Shown: piece by piece, positions 35,091 through 39,272 of the stretch | How positions within the stretch are numbered: the first letter of the stretch is position 1 | How the letters are laid out: every line of letters begins with the position of its first letter | Origin: Sphingobacteriaceae bacterium | GTDB lineage: Bacteria; Bacteroidota; Bacteroidia; B-17B0; Aurantibacillaceae | Reading direction: 5' to 3' | NCBI GenBank assembly: GCA_947453445.1 | Contig: CANGGP010000028.1 | Coordinates: forward strand, 1-39,272 | Length of the DNA: 39,272 nt | Translations under genes and position numbers: made by a program | Notes under the pieces: model-generated | What the model was told of the DNA's origin: nothing | The model's input: only the letters and a program-made list of their open reading frames with translations | Databases searched by the model: none

Positions 35091-35909
35091 TTAATTTTGA
35101 ACCAAGACATATTTCACATTCATTGTATAAACACCAGGCTGAGCATAGTTTGTTGCAACACCACCAAGATGAATAGCACTTGCTACACCTGCATTACTAA
35201 ATGTATTAGGGAATACAGCAGGTAACCCAGGTACAATTCTATAATCGATAGTATACCAATAATTACTTCCTGCGCCGACATTTCCTCCCCCTAAAACCAA
35301 ATAAGTGCCCCCTGCCACAAAATCAGCTCCAGCATTTCCCCCAGCAATATATTTCAATCCAACTGGCGGTTTTGTGTATGGATTTGCATTCGTGTATATA
35401 TTATTCGCACCAGTTGCAACCGGACTTTTTCCAAAAGCAGAAGAATAGTCATTAAAGTTCGCCGCTACCGCCGTAGTTCCGGGATTAGCTTTATCTTGTC
35501 TTAATTCTAATAACTCACAATCTAGGCGATTACTGGCATTTGTTGGCGCAGCAGTTCCGTATGTAACTTGGTTATCCATTAACAATGGGTTAGCATTTGT
35601 ATTCCCTGAACTGTATCCAACTGCATACAAGTCCCAATCCACACTTGCACTTACTTTTAACTGGGTAACCCCGTATTTTGTTATGCCGCCAACATACTTA
35701 TATACTTCGTCAAAAACGAAATCTACATTCTGAGGCCCATTCATTTCAAGTTGCAAAATTGGCTGAAGATCCATAGTAATAGTAACATTTTGTTCATCTA
35801 CTAACTGAGCATTTAAATTCGTGCCAATTATTAAAGATATAGTAAATACCATTGTTTTAACTCTTTGGTTCCAAACAATATTCTTTTTTGATTTCATTTT
35901 TGATTTCAT
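35091..35909 (-). CDS. secreted WxL-motif subunit A
   Basis: A 272-residue exported protein. The signal peptide runs to about residue 34 (NLNA), and the start is either Met1 or Met5 because MKSK is duplicated. The mature chain is rich in Gly, Ala, Asn, Thr and Tyr. Key motifs are NVDF (61-64), KVSASVDWDLYAVGYSSG with WDL at 92-94, VTYGTAAPT, LDCELLELRQDK, and the C-terminal YTIDYRIVPGLP (DYRI at 222-225) plus QPGVYTMNVKYVLVQN. The ending in a regular Thr/Val/Tyr strand is like the donor or terminal strand of pilin-type subunits. The likely role is a major surface subunit exported by the adjacent barrel. This is inference from context and composition. Confidence 0.68.
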   Translation of the reverse strand: MKSKMKSKKNIVWNQRVKTMVFTISLIIGTNLNAQLVDEQNVTITMDLQPILQLEMNGPQNVDFVFDEVYKYVGGITKYGVTQLKVSASVDWDLYAVGYSSGNTNANPLLMDNQVTYGTAAPTNASNRLDCELLELRQDKANPGTTAVAANFNDYSSAFGKSPVATGANNIYTNANPYTKPPVGLKYIAGGNAGADFVAGGTYLVLGGGNVGAGSNYWYTIDYRIVPGLPAVFPNTFSNAGVASAIHLGGVATNYAQPGVYTMNVKYVLVQN

Positions 35910-35945
35910 TTTTTGTGGATTAATTAATATTTGAATGATTGTATT

Positions 35946-36425
35946 TTAGTAATTTACTTTATTCTGATTTCTTCTTTCTTGAATTATAGTTGATGAAAAA
36001 ATAATAGCTGCTGCAATGGATGAAATAATTAATAAAAATTGCTGGTGTGAACTTAGTCTACTTTTAAGGCTGTAACAAGATCTAATAGAGCTTTTATTTA
36101 TTTTTACAAGAATTTTTTGATTTTCATTAGAATGAACGCGACTCAATTTATATTTTCCAATCATATAAATTTCGTTTCTTAAATTTTGATATATTCTTTT
36201 GAAACCAATGCTCTCTTTCATTTCCGGAACTAAAATATTAGAACTTGAAATAATTCCCAAGTTAGAATTACAAACCAATCTTTCAGAATTAAAATTTTGG
36301 GTTGATTTAACACAAGGTTTTATACCACGAATTGAATTGTTGTTTGAATAAACAATATTATCATAAGGAATTATTGATAATAAAAATAACGAAATAGGGT
36401 ATTTATATTTTTTCAATATTTTCAA
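35946..36425 (-). CDS. small double-hydrophobic protein, first gene of the cluster
   Basis: A 159-residue protein with no recognised domain. An N-terminal signal or anchor (KYPISLFLLSIIPYDNIVYS, about 8-27) is followed by a polar Ser/Asn/Lys-rich middle. A second hydrophobic span follows at about 128-147 (FLLIISSIAAAIIFSSTIIQ), with the basic tail ERRNQNK after it. The start is a TTG at 36425 or a second TTG three codons in. No ATG is in frame after the upstream stop. It lies 36 bases before subunit A on the same strand, so it belongs to the transcript. Its codon use is very AT-rich. It could be an inner-membrane accessory or sensor of the cluster. Unsure that it is real, but the topology is sensible. 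Confidence 0.5.
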   Translation of the reverse strand: MKILKKYKYPISLFLLSIIPYDNIVYSNNNSIRGIKPCVKSTQNFNSERLVCNSNLGIISSSNILVPEMKESIGFKRIYQNLRNEIYMIGKYKLSRVHSNENQKILVKINKSSIRSCYSLKSRLSSHQQFLLIISSIAAAIIFSSTIIQERRNQNKVNY

Positions 36426-36459
36426 TCTTTTAATTTTACAATGTTAATTTTTAGTTCTT

Positions 36460-36573
36460 CTAAAACTTATCATGATTAATACCTAAAATAAAAGAGTAGA
36501 TAAATAAACCTATCATGATTGTCATGAATAAGAATAAAAAAGCTAGTCTTATTGAATGATAGATATTTTTCAA
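36460..36573 (-). CDS. possible 37-residue membrane peptide
   Basis: A TTG-started frame beginning KNIYHSIRLAFLF and continuing FMTIMIGLFIYSFILG, ending TAG at 36460. It has a basic N-terminus and one clear membrane span. The candidate promoter at 36590-36618 would place its start about 11 bases into the transcript. Chance is a serious alternative, since AT-rich DNA easily encodes hydrophobic stretches. Confidence 0.22.
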   Translation of the reverse strand: MKNIYHSIRLAFLFLFMTIMIGLFIYSFILGINHDKF

Positions 36574-36589
36574 ATTTTTATTTATTAAT

Positions 36590-36618
36590 CAAATATGCAG
36601 TATTAATAGACGTAACAA
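36590..36618 (-). promoter_or_regulatory. candidate promoter of the 27511-36425 cluster
   Basis: On the minus strand, TTG at 36618-36616, an 18-base spacer and CATATTTG at 36597-36590 match TTG-N18-TAnnTTTG except for the first base of the -7 box. This is the best such match I found between the adhesin terminator and the first gene of the cluster. Confidence 0.35.
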
Positions 36619-36810
36619 TAAAATCAAAAAATTCATTTCAATCGTTGTATTCATATTTTTTCCATTTTTTGTAAATTATTAAATGTTTCATTTTAACTAT
36701 TTAATTCGCGCAATACTTATACTACACAATTAACTTTTAAGAAAAATCCAAATTCAATTGACGAAACACCAAATTTTAATCGAGATTCAATTCTTAAAAT
36801 TTTTTTATAA

Positions 36811-36840
36811 AAAAAGCCTCCAGATTTCTTTGGAGGCTTT
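36811..36840 (-). terminator. Rho-independent terminator of the T9SS adhesin gene
   Basis: A perfect 10-bp stem (AAAGCCTCCA at 36813-36822 with TGGAGGCTTT at 36831-36840) and an 8-base loop, followed on the minus strand by a T-rich run. It begins 24 bases after the adhesin stop codon and separates that gene from the seven-gene cluster downstream. Confidence 0.87.
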
Positions 36841-36863
36841 CTACTATTATTCAACTTCACATA

Positions 36864-39272
36864 TTACTCCTTAATTACTGATGTTCTATAAACGATTTTG
36901 TTGTTCTTTAATACATGAATAAAGTAAACTCCATTATCAAACTTCTTCAAATCAATTGTATTAACTGATTTAGCTTTGGTTGATAGCATTTTTTGTCCTA
37001 TCATATTGGTTATGAATATTTCGACTTCACTCGTTTCAGGTAATTCAATTGTGAATACACCACTGTTTGGACTCGGGTAAACCCTTGATGTTTGGGTAAG
37101 CCAAACTGATTCATTAACCGATTCACATTTTGAAACAATCAAAGTTACACTATCTTTATTCATACAATTGTTCGTGTCACTTCCAACAACACTGTATGTG
37201 CTAGTGATTGTTGGACTCACAGAAATACTTGTTGCATTTGCAGCAGTACTCCACGTGTAAGTATTGGCACCATTAACGTTTATTGTTGCATTTTCTCCCA
37301 AACAAATAGTCTTTGAACTAGCCGTTAAACTCAAAACAGGAAGTGCGTATACTGTAATAGCTGTCTGAGCTGTATCCAAACATCCGATTCCAATTGCTCC
37401 AACCAATGAATAAGTAGTACTTGTAGTTGGCTTAACTACCACAACACTGTTGGTTGAACCTGTGCTCCATGTATATGTATTGGCACCATTTGCAACCAAG
37501 GTTAATGAATCACCATAACACATCGCCGTATTACTCGTAATGGCAACTATTGGAAATGATACTACTGTCACGTTGTTTACCGATGTTCCGGAACAACCGA
37601 CACTGCTGGTTCCAACCACAGAATATGAGGTGTTAACGCTTGGAGTTACTGCAATACTATTACTTGTTGAGCCATTACTCCAGCTGTAGGTTGAAGCTCC
37701 AGAAACACTTAAATTTAATGTGTTACCATTACAAACATAATTGCCGCCAGTGATCGTTAAATTTGGAATAGCATTTACTACGACAGAATCTAATCTTGCT
37801 CTTGTACATCCAACCGATGAGCTACCGATAACACTAAAAGTGTAACTACCCGCAGTGATGCTTGGCGTTACTACAATACTACTTGAATTTGAACCTGTAC
37901 TCCATGTATATGTATTTGCACCATTAATGCTAAGTGTGAGACTATCACCTGCACATATTGCAGTATTACCGCTCAAGACAAGTGTTGGTCTTGCATTAAC
38001 TGTGATGGTTTTTATACTACTGTTCGCACAACCATTTGTATTGGTTCCAGTTGCCGTGTAAGTCAAGTTTATACTTGGACTCACACTAATACTTGCGCTT
38101 GTTGCTGAGTTGCTCCAGCTATATGTATTTGCTCCCGATGCAATTAAAATTGTAGTATCACCCGAACAAATAAATCCATTACCACTAATACTTACCGTAG
38201 GTAAATTGTAAACAGTGATGGCTGTTGTTTGGGTGTTATTACAACCTGTACTAAAACTTCCTATAACACTATAGTTTGTGGTCGTTGAAGGATTCAAAGC
38301 CGCAGATGAACTTGTAACACCAGACGTCCAACTGTAGCTTGTGGCTCCCGATGCGCTGAGTGTCGCTGTTTTACCACTACAAATAGAGGTGCTGCCACTA
38401 ATGGCTACTGTTGGATTTGGATTAACCGCTACTGTAAATATTGCAGAGTTAGAGCAAGTTCCGCTTGCACCCAAAACACTAAACGTTGTTGTAGTTGTTA
38501 TAGTTGGCGCAATACTTGATGTGGTTGCTCCAGTATTCCACGTGTAAGTTACCCCGCCTAATCCTGAAAGATTTGCCGATTGACCATAACAAACAACAGT
38601 TGGCCCTGAAACGCTAACCGATAAAGAAGCTTGAACGGCTACCGATTGATTTGCGCTTGTTGTACAACCTTGAGTCGAAAGTCCTATTACTGTGTAAACA
38701 GTATTGGTTATCGGACTAACAACAATAGCGGAGCTCGTTGATCCTGTAGTCCATGAGTAGGTATTTGCCCCGCTCACACTTAAACTCGCGTTTTGACCGG
38801 TACAAATGCCGGTTGCACCCGAAATTGTAAGTGTAGGATTTGGATTAACCGTTAGGGCTAATGTTGCCATGTTGCCTGAGCAGCCTACAGAACTTTTACC
38901 TATTAAACTATATGTTGTCGTTAGGCTTGGAGAAACAACTATGCTATTTGAATTTGATGAAGTACTCCATGTGTAGGTACTCGCACCACCTGCTGTTAAA
39001 CTCACCGAACTGCCTGCACAAACAGCATTTGTTCCTGTAATTGAAATCACTGGTAAGGTGTTTACCGCTACCGCCAAGGTTGCTGTATTACCTATACATC
39101 CTAAAGAAGTTGATCCTGTTAAGCTATACGTAGTGTTAGTTGTTGGTGATACCGAAATGTTGTTTGAATTCGATGTTGTACTCCAAGTATATGTATTTGC
39201 GCCGCCAGCCGTTAAAGTTACCGAACCTCCTGAACACAATGCATTTGTACCTGTAATAGACACTATCGGTAA
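36864..39272 (-). CDS. Ig-repeat T9SS adhesin, C-terminal part (cut by window end)
   Basis: An open frame from the right edge to the stop at 36864. 802 codons are in view and the start lies outside. It consists of ten Ig-like repeats of about 70 residues and a T9SS type A sorting domain (VYPSPNSGVFTIELP ... VYFIHVLKNNKIVYRTSVIKE). Each repeat has a xICxGxxxxLxxxGAxTYxW core, then a strand such as SIVVSPxxTTTYSVxG and a GC pair. The composition (Ser, Thr, Asn, Gly) and the repeats suggest a long stalk on the cell surface used for adhesion or gliding. A GTG at 39263 is in frame but is inside a repeat, so it is not the start. Confidence 0.9.
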   Translation of the reverse strand, partial: LPIVSITGTNALCSGGSVTLTAGGANTYTWSTTSNSNNISVSPTTNTTYSLTGSTSLGCIGNTATLAVAVNTLPVISITGTNAVCAGSSVSLTAGGASTYTWSTSSNSNSIVVSPSLTTTYSLIGKSSVGCSGNMATLALTVNPNPTLTISGATGICTGQNASLSVSGANTYSWTTGSTSSAIVVSPITNTVYTVIGLSTQGCTTSANQSVAVQASLSVSVSGPTVVCYGQSANLSGLGGVTYTWNTGATTSSIAPTITTTTTFSVLGASGTCSNSAIFTVAVNPNPTVAISGSTSICSGKTATLSASGATSYSWTSGVTSSSAALNPSTTTNYSVIGSFSTGCNNTQTTAITVYNLPTVSISGNGFICSGDTTILIASGANTYSWSNSATSASISVSPSINLTYTATGTNTNGCANSSIKTITVNARPTLVLSGNTAICAGDSLTLSINGANTYTWSTGSNSSSIVVTPSITAGSYTFSVIGSSSVGCTRARLDSVVVNAIPNLTITGGNYVCNGNTLNLSVSGASTYSWSNGSTSNSIAVTPSVNTSYSVVGTSSVGCSGTSVNNVTVVSFPIVAITSNTAMCYGDSLTLVANGANTYTWSTGSTNSVVVVKPTTSTTYSLVGAIGIGCLDTAQTAITVYALPVLSLTASSKTICLGENATINVNGANTYTWSTAANATSISVSPTITSTYSVVGSDTNNCMNKDSVTLIVSKCESVNESVWLTQTSRVYPSPNSGVFTIELPETSEVEIFITNMIGQKMLSTKAKSVNTIDLKKFDNGVYFIHVLKNNKIVYRTSVIKE
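37130..39272 (-). repeat. ten tandem Ig-like coding repeats of the adhesin
   Basis: Units of about 207-216 bases. In coding order the cores are NALCSGG, NAVCAGS, TGICTGQ, TVVCYGQ, TSICSGK, GFICSGD, TAICAGD, NYVCNGN, TAMCYGD and KTICLGE. The first two units in view are the most alike (both SITGTNA, then LTAGGA and TYTWST), suggesting recent duplication toward the N-terminal side. More copies probably continue beyond the window. Confidence 0.85.

Larger units (their letters stand above)
36426..36863 (-). other. 438-base AT-rich intergenic region upstream of the cluster
   Basis: This gap separates the cluster from the upstream adhesin gene. It holds the adhesin's terminator (36811-36840), a candidate promoter (36590-36618) and one short hydrophobic reading frame (36460-36573). 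I see no tRNA, no repeat array and no convincing ribosome-binding site. The rest is low-complexity A/T sequence. Confidence 0.7.

Noticed and set aside
36864-39272. A possible CRISPR-like or satellite DNA array, because of regular spacing near 210 bases.
   Set aside because: The repeats are in frame, diverged at DNA level and conserved at protein level (Ig-like YTW repeats). The unit length is far larger than a CRISPR unit.

Overview
The window is chromosomal DNA from a member of the Bacteroidota. The evidence is three secreted proteins ending in type IX secretion (T9SS) sorting domains, tandem Ig-like 'YTWSTG' repeats, a TonB-dependent receptor with an N-terminal carboxypeptidase-like domain, a lipoprotein form of TamA (TamL), DUF1573 proteins, promoters of the TTG-N17-20-TAnnTTTG type, and no clear Shine-Dalgarno sequences. 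The order or family cannot be settled from this window. No rRNA, tRNA, CRISPR array, transposase or integrase was found.

Layout. 1-618 (-): 5' part of valyl-tRNA synthetase. 728-1688 (+): two tandem DUF1573 proteins and a strong terminator. 1736-2497 (-): SpoU/TrmH RNA methyltransferase, divergent from a tight four-gene operon at 2533-8993 (+): TamL, a glycosyltransferase, a short-chain dehydrogenase and a TonB-dependent receptor. 9001-12782 (-): a small lipoprotein and a T9SS-exported beta-propeller (BNR/sortilin-like) protein. 12925-14316 (+): a small secreted protein and a MORN-type lipoprotein, meeting a transglutaminase-like/TPR protein (14313-15893, -) tail to tail. 15953-19802 (-): TerB-DnaJ protein, NAD kinase, and SelD plus MnmH, the pair that makes 2-selenouridine in tRNA. 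20006-23103 (+): MlaE-MlaF-MlaD lipid ABC transporter and an FMN reductase. 23257-25809 (-): LamG plus Ig-repeat T9SS protein. 26029-27219 (-): FabV enoyl-ACP reductase.

27511-36425 (-) is the most interesting part. It is a compact, AT-rich, seven-gene cluster that matches no Bacteroidota system I can name. In transcription order it encodes a small double-hydrophobic protein, two paralogous secreted beta-proteins (each with a W-x-L motif and a shared C-terminal DYRI[VI]PG motif), an 1134-residue predicted outer-membrane barrel with Ig-like domains and a C-terminal SPOR-like domain, a periplasmic protein with four tandem FKBP domains, a two-Ig-domain chaperone-like protein, and an OmpA-type lipoprotein. 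The set looks like a surface-fibre or subunit export machine: subunits, chaperone, prolyl isomerase, outer-membrane pore and two peptidoglycan anchors. It recalls chaperone-usher pili in logic and Gram-positive WxL/WxLIP modules in motif content. Both comparisons are inference.

36864-39272 (-): the C-terminal part of a very repetitive T9SS adhesin (ten Ig-like repeats in view), cut by the right edge and closed by its own terminator.
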